64,000 bases of DNA, from positions 4,836,001 through 4,900,000 of the forward strand of contig CM070503.1 of the NCBI GenBank assembly GCA_036346375.1. Direction: 5' to 3'. The translations under genes were made by a program, and so were the position numbers. The stretch's first letter is position 1, and each line of letters begins with the position of its first letter. This document shows, in pieces, positions 33,201 through 43,715 of this stretch. The notes beneath the pieces are model-generated. The model saw only the letters and a program-made list of their open reading frames with translations, searched no databases and was not told where the DNA came from. The DNA comes from Guadua angustifolia (lineage: Eukaryota > Streptophyta > Magnoliopsida > Poales > Poaceae).

Positions 33201-35818
33201 TACTGAATAATTTGTGTCCTTTGGAGTTTTTCATATATGTTGCACTGGGGTGTATCACTGTATTGGTGTATTAGAAATTTTGTTCCATACTAGTGTATCA
33301 TGACACATGAATGTTTCATTAACCCAAGTGATGATAGTTAGATTGGCGGGGCCACAATTAAACAAATTTAAAAGAAGTGGGACCTTATTTTCAAAATTGA
33401 AGGAAGTGCGGCTCAACTAAGAAATTTAAGAATGAAATGGAATAAGATGAAAATTATTACTATTCTTCAATAAGAATTAAGTTAATGTTAACATTGATTT
33501 TGTCCTGAATTTAAAATATGAATAAATAATTGTGTAGAAGGAATAATATTTACATGGATGGCTAAACTCTGTTACAACATTAAACAACCAAAGGATGTGA
33601 AATAATTTTCTTTAATAACAATCGCTATGACATACATGGGCCAGGAAGTAGTCCAACAATCAATATTCCACCGGCAATAAGATGCCGGTGTACCTAAATG
33701 GTGTATGCTCATGCCTTCGTGTTGTTTCATGAAATTTTGTCACATGCATACGTTCATGGATTAAGTACTCACTAATTAAATAATTTATTACTAACAATAA
33801 AACATGACAGGGGGCCACGTGCCCTCATCTGGTTCAGCCCCTCAATACTCATACTAAGCCAACCAAAACAAGAGGGACCTGATGCCCACGACACAAAAAA
33901 AAGAGTGGCGCCTGTCCAGCTGCATGATCAAAGCTTGCATGCAGAGATTAAGCAATGATGTAATTAACTACTCCCTCCGATCACAAATAGTTGTCTTGTT
34001 GGACATTGATACGGTCTCCAAAACACAGCTTTGACCACTAATTTCTATTATAATATATTTATAAAATCCAATAAAATTATAATATTATGAAAGTACTTTT
34101 CGAGACAAATCTATACATATGATTTTCATGTATCCAATTTAAATATCTAAAAAGATATTGTCAATCAAAGTTTCAAAAGTATGACTGTACCTATATCCAA
34201 ATCGACAACTATTTGTGGCTGGAGGGAGTACTAATTAAGATAAGCACTAGGGCCCATACGGCAGCCAAATCAATGCATGGATAACATCTCTCCTGTCCTA
34301 TGTTGCGAAGAAAATTGCATCATGCATAACTGGATGCTTGTAAGTGTTAAATCCTTTTCTTAAGAAAAATGATCTTGCATGGCCCACATAGCAGCCAAAG
34401 CTTACTATGGCACCTCTCCCATGTAGCAAAGAAAGTGGTTGCATGCATGAAGGAATTAATTACTACTTCAATTACTTAAATTAAGAAGAATGATAATGGC
34501 TCATTGGCAGCCAACATTTCCATGGAAACCGCCTTGCATGCATGTCCACAGCCAGCACCTACATGGGATGCAGCAAAGCTTGTCTCATTTTCAATTAAAT
34601 TGAACGAACTTGTCTCTAATGACGCAGAGGCAGGTTCACACCCATTTTCCCATCATCAGTTGATTGAGGATCAAACGGAACTATTCTATTATCTATAAAC
34701 TTTTGTTGATTTACCCCCTTTTGCGTTCTTTTGGGGGAGGAGCTACAATTGTGCATATATAGATACAGCTTTGTGCAGATCAAGTTTCTCTAGTTTTTTT
34801 GAATGTGCTAACAGACCAAGTCTTGTCTGCTAAGATTCATTTGTTGTTTATTATTGCAGGTGAAGGCAGCAGATAACAGAGTAATACAAGACCATCTAAA
34901 GGAAAAGGTTAGATGTGCCAGAAAATCGGTTTATTTTTTCTTGTAAGTTGAACTGTGAAACAGTTACAATCGTTTATACCACTTCTTTGATTTTTTTTTT
35001 TGTTTTTTGTTTTGGTGTTAACAGACAAGTGAATGCATGGAATTACAAGAGGCAGTTGCTTGCCTGAAGGAACAACTTTCCCAAGCTCTTCAAGCTAAGG
35101 ATTCACTGTCAAATAGCATAACGATGCAGAAGAATGCAGGTGTTAACGAACATCATGCTGATCAAGTGAGCTTTCCCTATACTGTTTGAGGTTTTACGTA
35201 ATTACATTCCTCTTTATGGTGCTATTGTTTGTATGGTGTGGCAGCTGGCAGGTGTGCTTATTTATTCTGCTGTTGTTTCTTTTTCTTTTTAATCTTCAGT
35301 CAGTTGAGATTGATGAGCTGAAGCAAAAGGTATGTGAACTTACTGAAATCAAAGCTCAGCTTGAGGCTCGCAGTCAGAAGCTACTAGAGGAAAGTACATA
35401 TGCAAAAGGTTTGGCTTCGGCTGCAGGAGTAGAATTGAAAGCGTTGTCAGAAGAAGTCACCAAACTCATGAACCAAAATGAGAAGCTTGCTTCTGAGTTG
35501 GCATTAATGAGGAGCCCAACTCCTCGCAGAGGAAGCAACGGACCGAGAGGTACTAGGAGGGATAGCATCAGTAGACGGCATGAACCAGCTAGCAGAAGAG
35601 ACAGCAATGCAAGCTATGAGAGAGAAAAAGCCCTAGAAACTATCCTTATCGAGAAGGAACAGAAGGAAGCAGAACTCCAAAGGAAAATAGAGGAGTCAAA
35701 GCAAAAGGAAGCCTTCCTGGAAAGTGAGCTTGCAAACATGTGGGTTCTAGTGGCAAAATTGAAGAAGTCTCAAGGGAATGATCACGAGGATTTAGAGGCC
35801 AAATATAATGGATCGTGA
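24277..35818 (+). CDS. KIN-7: Kinesin-like protein, KIN-7 family
   Basis: A plus-end microtubule motor by family. Twenty-three coding exons join in phase to 972 residues: 24277-24512, 24608-24705, 25952-26041, 26294-26346, 26660-26725, 26829-26882, 27865-27924, 28458-28536, 29324-29391, 29584-29646, 29831-29935, 30175-30279, 30384-30491, 30604-30750, 31025-31207, 31425-31580, 31805-32026, 32714-32854, 32936-33061, 33149-33199, 34860-34907, 35025-35165, 35300-35818. A Ser/Pro/Thr-rich N-terminus precedes the motor domain (about residues 68-395), which has the P-loop GVTSSGKT, switch I SSRSH, switch II DLAGSE and the neck KRIEVQAS. The tail has coiled coils, a conserved LTKLILVSTKA block and a C-terminal ANMWVLVAKLKK. 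There is no RING finger, unlike the mitochondrial KIN-7 proteins that carry one. All motor motifs are intact. KIN-7 members act in cytokinesis and cell-wall-related transport; the subtype is not settled. Confidence 0.93.
27040..27600 (+). mobile_element. 5'-truncated LINE fragment in a kinesin intron
   Basis: Inside the intron between kinesin exons 6 and 7, an open stretch from about 27048 to 27413 encodes the C-terminal part of a plant non-LTR retroelement polyprotein. Recognisable phrases are LYWVECWATKRQHVQKM, MQMLRWICGHTRRDRIRND and LIQNRLRWFGHLQWR. Further text after a stop (LDRSAWKLA-type context near 27440) belongs to the same protein in decayed form. It ends near a GTTATTGTTGTTGTA tail, as in RTE-like LINEs. 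Only the 3' end of the element is present, so this is a dead insertion in sense orientation. Confidence 0.75.
28760..28990. other. GC-richer insert in kinesin intron 8, unidentified
   Basis: A 200-bp patch of noticeably higher GC than the surrounding AT-rich intron. The minus strand has a short open stretch (VVEIIVHHAQQVVDECM) that could be a captured gene fragment. I do not recognise the protein and see no termini. Confidence 0.25.
33200..34859. other. Longest kinesin intron (intron 20), enlarged by repeats
   Basis: The intron between the exon ending FELE and the exon starting VKAADNRV is 1.66 kb, against typically 100-300 bp in this half of the gene. It contains a Stowaway MITE and several stretches sharing GCATGCATG and GTAGCAAAGAAA-like phrases at about 34240-34500, which look like further repeat DNA. 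I see no coding sequence in it. Confidence 0.6.
33971..34228. mobile_element. Stowaway-type MITE (258 bp)
   Basis: It begins CTCCCTCCGATCACAAATAG and ends with the near complement CTATTTGTGGCTGGAGGGAG. TA dinucleotides flank it at 33969-33970 and 34229-34230. These are the ends and target duplication of a Tc1/mariner-derived Stowaway MITE. It lies inside kinesin intron 20. Confidence 0.9.
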
Positions 35819-36804
35819 CCTCGTAACTTAGGCTAATTAATCATCAAAGCGTGTTTTGGCTTGGGTATGGGTATGGGATTTCTGTATGTACGTGAGATAA
35901 GTGATTTGTATCAGGTTTCTGTTTCAGTGTGAATTAGTGTCTTGTATATTCTCCGGTTGACCAAAGTTGTGAGTAATGCCTTATGGTGTGCTGAGAGCTA
36001 GTTTCCTATATATTGCTATAGGGGATTTTGGATTCTCCCGGCAAATGGTGGCGGTATTGAAGACAGTCAACACTTGTCTGATAATGCGAAGCCGAGAAGA
36101 GTTTCTGGTCATCTGGTGCCTCTGCCAGATATCTAACATGTATTTGCTCATCCTGCAGTTGGAACAATATCGAACTCGAGTGTGAATATACTCATAGAGT
36201 GGGTGAATTCCTTTAATTTTATGAGCAGCGTAGCATATGTTAACTCTTAACCACTTTTTTCCCTGGCATGCTTCAATAATGTTAGCATGGCCTCTGGCTC
36301 TGGTGGTCTGGCCTTGGTTTTGGAAAATGTCATGTTTGATGTACATATTTAACAACTCTGACGATGTGTGATGCGGCAATGCTTGCGATGATGCTACAGT
36401 CGTAGTTGTTGCCCGCGTTTAGTTACAGTTTTGTGTGTGTGTGTGTGTGATTCTGTTGTCATCCTTCCGTACATACTACGACATTTTGTTGACCCGTTTT
36501 CTTAGCTTATCCTGTTGGATGACAGAACTCCGCACTGCATATAATTCACCTTGTCTCTACCTAGTTCCCTGGAGGAGCATGTATGTTCGGAACTGCTAGG
36601 CGCTAGCTTCGGATCGGACCGTCGATCAGATCAGGAACAACAGCCACAAAGAAGCACGAAATGAAAGGAAACAACACGACTTTTTTAGCTACTGATCGGT
36701 CCAATGACGTAGGGGTAGCACATAACAGAGTTGTGCAATGTGCACGTCGCAAAACGTAAAGAAGAAAGTCCATTTACAGTCCCTCAACTCGTTTATTCAT
36801 CTAA
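35819..36804 (+). other. Kinesin 3' region and intergenic DNA
   Basis: The first few hundred bases are expected to be the kinesin 3' UTR. No canonical AATAAA was found close to the stop. A (GT)n microsatellite lies at about 36431-36449. No other gene is visible. Confidence 0.5.
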
Positions 36805-37062
36805 CTAGCCATGTGTCCGTACGTTGCAACGAAAATTCAATTTACGATAAAAAGTTTGTTTGCAAAGAGCTCTAACAGTGGCAAAGGTGTGTAATTAAAA
36901 AGCAGTGGCAAAGATGGGTAATTTTGATGAAGTGGCGCAGGCAAAGGTGGGTAATTTTGATGAAGTGACGCGGACAAAGATGGGTAATTAAAGAGCAGTG
37001 GCAAAGATGGGTAATTTTGATGAAGTGACGTATGAAGAAACTCTCACTTTATATAGTAGAGA
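36805..37062 (-). mobile_element. Helitron-like non-autonomous element, minus orientation
   Basis: Read on the minus strand the segment starts TCTCTACTATATAAAG and ends GACACATGGCTAG. It has an A before and a T after, and a CGTTGCAACG palindrome about 20 bases from the 3' end. TC at the start, CTRR at the end, a 3' subterminal hairpin and A/T insertion flanks are Helitron hallmarks. Internally, phrases such as GCAAAGATGGGTAATT (plus strand) are repeated four to five times. There is no coding sequence. Confidence 0.6.
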
Positions 37063-38190
37063 TTTCCTTATTCTAACCGACAAAAGTGGTGCAAATCATG
37101 TCGCCAGAGTGATTTCGTAGGTGTTTTTGGGTGATGTGGCATCCTAATTGGCATCTAAGCTAACATGGTGTCCACATCCCTTACCACATGGCGGTGAACT
37201 GGTGAGAAGAGAGGGGGGAGGAAGAATGTCACCCTCCATTAGGACCTGTTGATCCTCACCATCCCGCACTCCCGTAGCCATCACCTTCACATCTCGCCAC
37301 CACCGAGCTCCACCACTGCACCATGGTGGGCCACCGCCATCGGTCTCGTTTACTTTGCCTCAGACCAAGACGGTGCTACAAGATGGGTTGCATGAATCAT
37401 GCTGTGCTCGTGTGCCCGTTACCTCAACTAGGGGTCACTAGAGTTCTCACCACCGGCGAGCTCATCTCCTTTGTGTCGTGAGCCCATCTCTGCCCCATTC
37501 CAGTAGTTCCCGACCTCAGCAACGAATGAACACACCACTAGCTCCGCCTCGCCTCACCTCATCTCGTGAGCATGCTTGAGGGTAGAGGACGCCATCAGAG
37601 CTCACCACCGGGGCACGGAGGGTACTCTGTTAGAGGAGTTGCAGTTCGCTATCATTGTTGCTGCGCTCTCGCTGCTGCTCTAATGCCTACGACGCAACTT
37701 CGAACTGGGCGGGCCTCATGAATACTCCCACAGGCCCGGGGTAATGGGCCATACTGGGCATCTGCACCACCTTGTCACCCCCGGTTGGGTTACAAGCTAG
37801 CGCTAGCGCTATTAGGCTTGGTGAAGCAGTGTAAACCGGCTGCGGCTTATTTGATAGAGTTCTAGATCCTAATTTTATCTAAGATTTGAAATTTGTAGGC
37901 TAAACTAAAGTGAATTAAGTTTATATTTTTGGTCTAAAATGTAAACAAGATGATCCATCTAAACACTATTAATGTACTCATAGCTCCAGCTCCACGGATC
38001 TAGAGTTAGAAATACCCAGCATCACTAGATCCACGGATCTGGTGGAGCTGGAGCCCTACCAAACACACCCAAGCTACTAGATGCGTGTGGGCGTGGCACG
38101 TCAGTCGCAGCGCATGCCCATGCGGTCCGGGAAAATATCCGGCTCTATGCGTTGCATGAGAAAAAAAACAAAATTTGGTTTTTTGGGGGG
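37063..38190. other. Intergenic, no supported gene
   Basis: The segment at 37190-37760 is GC-mixed with CACC-rich text, and reads like decayed exon or promoter DNA without a sustained frame. Nothing is recognisable. Confidence 0.35.
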
Positions 38191-38600
38191 TTTTTCTGTG
38201 GAAAAAGGGATATGTATGTAATTTCAAAAAATTTTGGGATAAGTTTCGGAATTGTTGGGGGACTATCCACGTAAAAATGAAAATTTTGGGGCTTCCCGCA
38301 AAGAAAAAGACCTTGATGTAATTTTAGAAAATTTCTTGGACAAATTTCATAATTTGTGCAACATGTGCCCATGTCGTTCTATAAAAAAAAATTCAGAATT
38401 TTCGCGGGCTTTCACGTGAAAAAGGGACATGGATGTAACTTTGGAAATTTCTAAGACAAATTTCGGAATTTTTGGAGACCTTCTTGCAAAAAACCGAATT
38501 ATCGAGGGCCTTCTCGCAAAGAAATGGCCCCAAATGTAATTTTAAAAATTTAGGATAAGTTTCATAATTTTCAGCATGTAATTTTGCAGATTTTTCTGAA
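38190..38600. repeat. Diverged tandem repeat, unit about 100-115 bp
   Basis: About four units share the order AAAAAGGGACATG, then ATGTAA(T/C)TTT, then GACAAATTTC and GGAATTTTTGG, starting near 38196, 38300, 38415 and 38515. The minus-strand frames across it repeat the peptide phrase RNFLKLH / PKFLKLH, confirming repetition rather than a gene. Confidence 0.6.
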
Positions 38601-39957
38601 CGCGGGACGGACTCAGGCACAACCTGGGCTTGGTGAGCAGGGTGGGAAATTACTTAAAACTGTATTAAAGGTGGTTAAAATCGGACGACGTGACGTACGA
38701 CGGAGCGAACACGTCAACAAAAAAAAATGACGTGGACGCTGCGCATGGCTCGGAAACCGTTAGGTAATAATATACGGGGCTCGGAAACCTTGAGGGAATA
38801 ATATACGGCGTACTCGTAAGAAAAAGGGAAGGGAGAGTGGACTGGGCTTTTTTTGTCTGTGTAGTTGCGTTGGCATCTGGCCTCCTCCTTCAGGGGATGT
38901 GTCGCTGCCAACTGGCTGGCCGGGCCTGATTTGGCAGTTGCTCTTTTACTGTACAATAAAATTGATGGTTTATTTATTTTAATTTGAACGTCAAGTTATG
39001 TAGTATTTATTTATATTTTTTTGGTAGTAATGTAATAGAAATATCTCAATAAATTGATAATTAGATCTAATTTCTACTACTCACTATATATATATACTAG
39101 TATAATGCCCAAAAAAAAAAATTCTCTCTGATCCTCACATAAAGAAATCTCTTTGGCAAAAGCTTCATTTTTCTCCCATTTTCTCCATGGTGCGGTTAGA
39201 CAAACTTGTGCAAGGTAATCTTACACCAGATGATTAAATTAACTCTGGTCTTAATTTGACTCCCTTGCCTGGTGATTCTGACGGACCCAGTTACATATAT
39301 CAGGATCTCAAGTCATACAAGCAAACCACTCACGCAGAGAGTATTGAGTGAGTCCAACGCCAGAACAAAGCTTTTATTTTACCTAATGACTTGTGTCCGG
39401 ACGTCCGGAATTTTCAGATCTGATGCAACATTTTTTTTTCACGCAGCAACATTTTCCATAACGTGCAACATTTTCCTTCGACAAACAGTGAATTTCGCTA
39501 CAGTAAACGGATGTTGCAAGAGTTCAAAAAAAATATTGCACACGTAAGAAAAAAATATTGCACGCGTAGAAAAAAATGTTGCAAGAGGTGTCCGACGAGA
39601 AGCACAGTAATCAGACGTCTGATCCCTAGTATCTCCCTTTATTTTATATACAAAGCGCGCGCACGGGCATGGCAAAGATTCCCGTTTGCCATCTACCGCC
39701 TCTCGCACGAAAGACCTCAAAAAGGGGTCACCTATCGCAGCGACGCCACCGTGTGCACGACGCTTTCCAAGCCATCCTGACGCCTCCGTCCATGGCCACC
39801 CGGTCGGCGGCGGCGGCACGCGTCGCCGCGCCGTTGGTCCACTCTCGCATCCATCCATCGGGAAGGAACCGCGGAATCCCCTCGTCCCAAGTAAAGCGAA
39901 GGCTCAATGCTCAAGTGTCGTCCCTGCCTTTCCCGTTTCATTATTCCTTCCTCCCTC
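38601..39957. other. Intergenic, upstream of the small membrane protein gene
   Basis: AT-rich at 38950-39120, with a TATATATATA run near 39085. A cluster of TTGCAACA and TTGCACACG phrases lies at 39425-39590. It becomes GC-richer near 39660-39900. No coding region is supported here. Confidence 0.35.
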
Positions 39958-39966
39958 TATATAAAC
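39958..39966 (+). promoter_or_regulatory. TATA box of the small membrane protein gene
   Basis: The sequence TATATAAAC follows a C/T-rich stretch (CTTCCTCCCTC). It lies 131 bases before the proposed start codon at 40097, a normal arrangement for a grass promoter with a leader of about 100 nt. Confidence 0.6.
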
Positions 39967-40096
39967 TGCTCCTGTGTTAGACACGACCGAGACGCCAGAG
40001 CTGCATGTTCTTGGAACTAACTGGGGTTCATCGGTTCATGTGAGACGGCGGCGAACAACGACACGGACGGGCACCTACGCGCGCGCGCATAAGAGC

Positions 40097-40552
40097 ATGG
40101 CGAGCAGCGGCTACTACGACGACCACAGCACGTCGTCCTACCGCTACGGCTACTCGCAGCCCGCGTCGACGGCGACGTCCTTCCACCTGTGTCTCTTCCT
40201 GGCCACCGCGTCCCTCCTCGGCGCCGCCTCCATCTACTCGAGCTGCGAGTCGGCGATGGAGAGCCTCTTCGACCAGCTCAGGATCGTCGTCGTCCTGTCC
40301 CCGCTGCTGCTCCTGCTCGCGGTGCAGTTCTGGGCGGCGACGAGCTTGCGGCGGTCACGGGGCGCGGGAGGCCTCACGTCGCTGCTCGCGGCGCCGCTGG
40401 TAGGGGAGTCCTCCTGGTACGACCAGCAGCGGGACGGCACCGGGGCGTCGTCGCCGTGGGGCGTGGCGCTGGCGCTCGCGCTGGTGCTGCTGCTCATCTC
40501 CTACCAGTCGTGCTTCCAGGACTGGTGGTTCCCTCTCATCAACCGCCGGTGA
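40097..40552 (+). CDS. Small plant membrane protein of unknown function (151 aa)
   Basis: A single-exon frame starts at 40097 (MASSGYYDDHSTSSYRYGY) and ends at 40552. An upstream in-frame ATG at 39974 lies at or before the expected transcription start, so the inner ATG is preferred. The product has a short Tyr/Ser-rich cytosol-like N-terminus, then three hydrophobic segments: residues about 31-52 (FHLCLFLATASLLGAASIYS), about 66-88 (LRIVVVLSPLLLLLAVQFWA), and about 122-140 (WGVALALALVLLLISYQSC). It ends with WWFPLINRR. High GC at codon third positions and a TATA box support a real grass gene. An AATAAAG signal at about 40722 probably ends the transcript. I do not recognise a named family; it resembles small plant-specific transmembrane proteins without an assigned role. 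Confidence 0.75.
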   Translation: MASSGYYDDHSTSSYRYGYSQPASTATSFHLCLFLATASLLGAASIYSSCESAMESLFDQLRIVVVLSPLLLLLAVQFWAATSLRRSRGAGGLTSLLAAPLVGESSWYDQQRDGTGASSPWGVALALALVLLLISYQSCFQDWWFPLINRR

Positions 40553-40721
40553 GCTCGACTCAGATCGTTGGTGCTAGCCAGCTAGGAGCCTAGGAGTGGA
40601 GGGGAATTGGCAGTGCAGATTTTTTCTGTCTGAACTGTGTAGTCCGGACTGTCAGACGTCTTAGGCTGTCAGCAATTAATATTGGATGTAATTGCAGTAA
40701 GCTGTAACTGTTGTGCTATAA

Positions 40722-40728
40722 ATAAAGA
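40722..40728 (+). terminator. Polyadenylation signal AATAAAG
   Basis: AATAAA occurs about 170 bases after the stop codon of the small membrane protein gene, after a T/G-rich stretch, as expected for a plant polyadenylation region. Confidence 0.5.
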
Positions 40729-41046
40729 ACAGTACTGTTTGCATGTTGCAACATGAAATCCTTGGCTAGCTAGCACTCTGGTCTGGCGTTAATTAATCGT
40801 TTCTGTTCTCTAACGTATGAAATCTGATATGCGCAGATTAATTTGCCTACACGATCGAGGCAGACCCCATCGGCTTTCTTTACGATCTAGGCCATATGTA
40901 TCCTTAGTTTGTGAAACAACGAAGTAACTAATCCTTGCCTAGTGCAAAGTGGAAAAGTAGTTGGAAAGGAGAAAAGAATCAAGCCAAACCAAAGTGTACA
41001 ATAGCAATGAACAAGCTTAGCATACCATTTGCAATCAATTAACTAA

Positions 41047-41300
41047 TCTCCACTATATAAAGCATGAGTTTCTTCTCGCGTCACTTCATCAAAATTACCC
41101 ACCTTTGTCACTACTCTTTAATTACCTACCTTTACTACTGTTAGTGCTATTTATAAATAAATTTTTTTATCGTAAATTGAGTTTCAATTCAACCATTATA
41201 TATTTAGATTGAACAGTACTATTTAGATAAGATTATTGTTTTTTATAAATAATTTTTTTATTATAAATTAAGTTTTCGTTACAACGTACGGACATAATAA
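41047..41300 (+). mobile_element. Helitron-like non-autonomous element, plus orientation (3' end decayed)
   Basis: It begins TCTCCACTATATAAAG after an A and shares the text CACTTCATCAAAATTACCC and ACTCTTTAATTACC with the element at 36805-37062, read in the opposite direction. It ends near GTTACAACGTACGGACATAAT, matching the hairpin end of the other copy but lacking a clean CTAG. It also has an internal duplication of ATAAATAATTTTTTTAT-like text. Confidence 0.55.
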
Positions 41301-42220
41301 ATAATAAAGAAGATGGACATAGACAGAAAAGGAGGAATCTTATCCCCGACTTTTCGTCAAGATGGAACCTGGCTGCTGACACTGTCTTGCTCCTCTTTCG
41401 GCCGCAGATGCACGACTAAAGCAGCTTTCTGCACTAATGACCGTGTGGGGGCAAGGGCTACCCCGTACACATTCTACCGAAAAGCAAAAGGCCCCAATTA
41501 TTCAAGATTCTTGATACCCCTGTGCGTTCTTCTTAACTTGGTAGTGGTTGCAACTTCTCCTTCCATTCTTCTTAACTTGGTAGTACCTGATCGATTTACT
41601 TGTAGAGTTCACACACAACATCAACCTGATCGGTTTACTAGAACACACTCACAACGCTCGTTCATTAGCTTGACGCAATAGTTTTCTTTGACAATTCCTG
41701 TTACTGTACTAATAAAACAAGTTTAAATTAGACTAGCCCGATGTACTTCGGTTCAAATTTACATGGTGATTCACTGTACCAAAAGCGAGTTTTCATGCTC
41801 AACCAACAAGAGACGCATATATAGATTTTCTTCATTTCTTTCTTTGTTGGAAAAAATCTGTATGACACCCAAACTTTGTTTGAAAGTCTATCCGGCATCC
41901 CAAACTACGAAACTAGACATTTGATACTCCAAACTATGCAATCTAGTTCAAATAGCACTCTAACCCATTTTCACATAGTGATATCATCAGTATAACGTGA
42001 TGTGTAAGCGGCTTTGCCATGTAAAATAACGCACTGGGCAAGTTTAAATCAATAACAGATGGGGCTCATACGTGCTTCTCTTTCAAATCAAAATAGAGAG
42101 GAAGGGAGTTATTGGATCAACAGCTATAGAAAACTCAATTTCTTCGCTACTTGTATTGGGGCTTGAGAAAGTTTTTTTTTTCCTGGCATGATAACGCTCA
42201 ATTTTTGCATCTTCTTGCAG
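41301..42220. other. Intergenic, upstream of the RFC pseudogene
   Basis: No gene recognised. The frame at 41313-41681 has no known domain. The last 60 bases end in TTTTTGCATCTTCTTGCAG, an intact splice acceptor, so this is partly the remnant of an intron of the RFC gene copy. Confidence 0.4.
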
Positions 42221-43715
42221 GCTTGATGTAGATGAAGGTGGCTTGACAGCCCTGGTGTGGTTAAGTAATGGCGACATGAGGAAGGCTTTGAATCTATTGC
42301 AGGTTATGCCTAAACACTCAAGTATTGTTGATCATTCTAAACCTGCTATTCATGATATTTTTGTTAATGAAAAATATAAAGGTTCCCATAGATGCGGAGA
42401 GTTGAAAAAGGCCATGCTTACAGTGTTATATTGCATCAAATACTTGTGAGACGTGTAGGTCTCAAGTTCAACATTCAGCCTAGCTACATGACATCCCAGC
42501 AAATAAGAGAAGAAACTGTCTACCTTTGCATGGGAAACCCCATTCCGAAAGACATTGAGCAGATAGCATTTTGGTTACTAAATGAATTGTTTTCAACCAG
42601 CTACAAATTTATCCTTAATTACCAGTACTATCCTCCTAACAATTCACAATTTGTGGTCTAAAAGTGTATCTTATGCATTTTGTGTCCTCATCTGCTTAGA
42701 TATATCTGATATGAAGATGAGAAAAGGGCTGGCCTTGGTTGATATCATACGGGAGGTAACTATGTAAGTGCTTCCTCCTGCCCATCTGCTCTTCATTCTT
42801 TCTAAACCTCCATATTCTTCAAATCATCTAAAAACTTCTTCTAATTCTTTAAATAACTTCTTGCAGGTTTGTGTTCAAAATACAAATGCCATCTGACATA
42901 CGTGTAAAGCTGATTAATGATATGGCAGATATTGAGTATGTCCCATTTATACTTTCAAAGTTGAATTCGAGTTGAAGTTAATGTGCCATCTTTTCTAATT
43001 CGTCTGGAATTATGCAGGCCCGCTGCCTTACCATTAGATTTTACTGCATCGTTAGTTAATTATGTTTTGTTGATGATTCTACTTAGATTGGCATCTAACT
43101 GTGATAGTATGATTGTATTATGAAAAGTCAAAATTGCCATATAATTTATGCATGATATGTTCTTTAGGATAGTAATTTTAGCTCACATAAAAGAGTAATT
43201 ACCCTAGCCCTATGAGTACTATGACAGACTCAAGGCCAGAAATATATAGCCAAGCTGACTTGCTAACTATGCTCGTATGCTTAGACCTTATTTATCTAAA
43301 ATAAAGCATATAAATCACGTTGCTGAAATGGTGCCACACTGCAAAGCCATTCTTTTTGTTTGGCTAACTTCGCTGTGAGTTCTCTATGCGTGGAACATGT
43401 GGAATTTCAGAAAGGGAAAATTGTGGTAGTTGTGGTGAAGTATTTATACTCGAGTGTTTGAGATAGTACAGTACTGGATAGTGACCAAATAGGATCCTCT
43501 GAAATATGCCCCAGTGTTCGAGCTATGATTCTGCTATGAAAAGTCGCATAGCCAATTTTGGTATGGTTAGCAACGTTGTTCACGGCATCTCTGTTCTTCC
43601 GTGCGCAGGTACCAGTCAAGCTTTGCTTGCATTGACAAGCTGCAGCTCGGGGCACTGATCAGTGATCACAACTCTCATGGATGCTCGCACGGCTATGGTT
43701 GCTGCCGCCCACTAA
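42221..43715 (+). pseudogene. RFC3: Truncated replication factor C small subunit (C-terminal part only)
   Basis: Five exon-like pieces of a clamp-loader subunit (plant RFC3, equivalent to human RFC5) follow in order with splice sites: 42221-42302 (LSNGDMRKALNLLQ), about 42479-42625 (EETVYLCMGNPIPKDIEQIA), 42700-42763 (MKMRKGLALVDIIREV), 42867-42935 (VFKIQMPSDIRVKLINDMA), and 43609 onward (YQSSFACIDKLQLGALIS). The AAA+ ATPase core with Walker A and B motifs is absent, because everything upstream of the LSNGDMRKAL region is missing. In the last exon the frame shifts after GALIS: the next frame reads TLMDARTAMVAAAH and a TAA at 43713-43715, the normal ending of this family. Retained introns show a DNA-level duplication or capture, not a processed copy. 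Confidence 0.8.

Noticed and set aside
39974..40096. N-terminal extension of the small membrane protein from the ATG at 39974
   Set aside because: The TATA box at 39958-39966 puts the transcription start at or after this ATG, and the extension is Arg/Thr-rich and unlike the rest of the protein. The ATG at 40097 is preferred.
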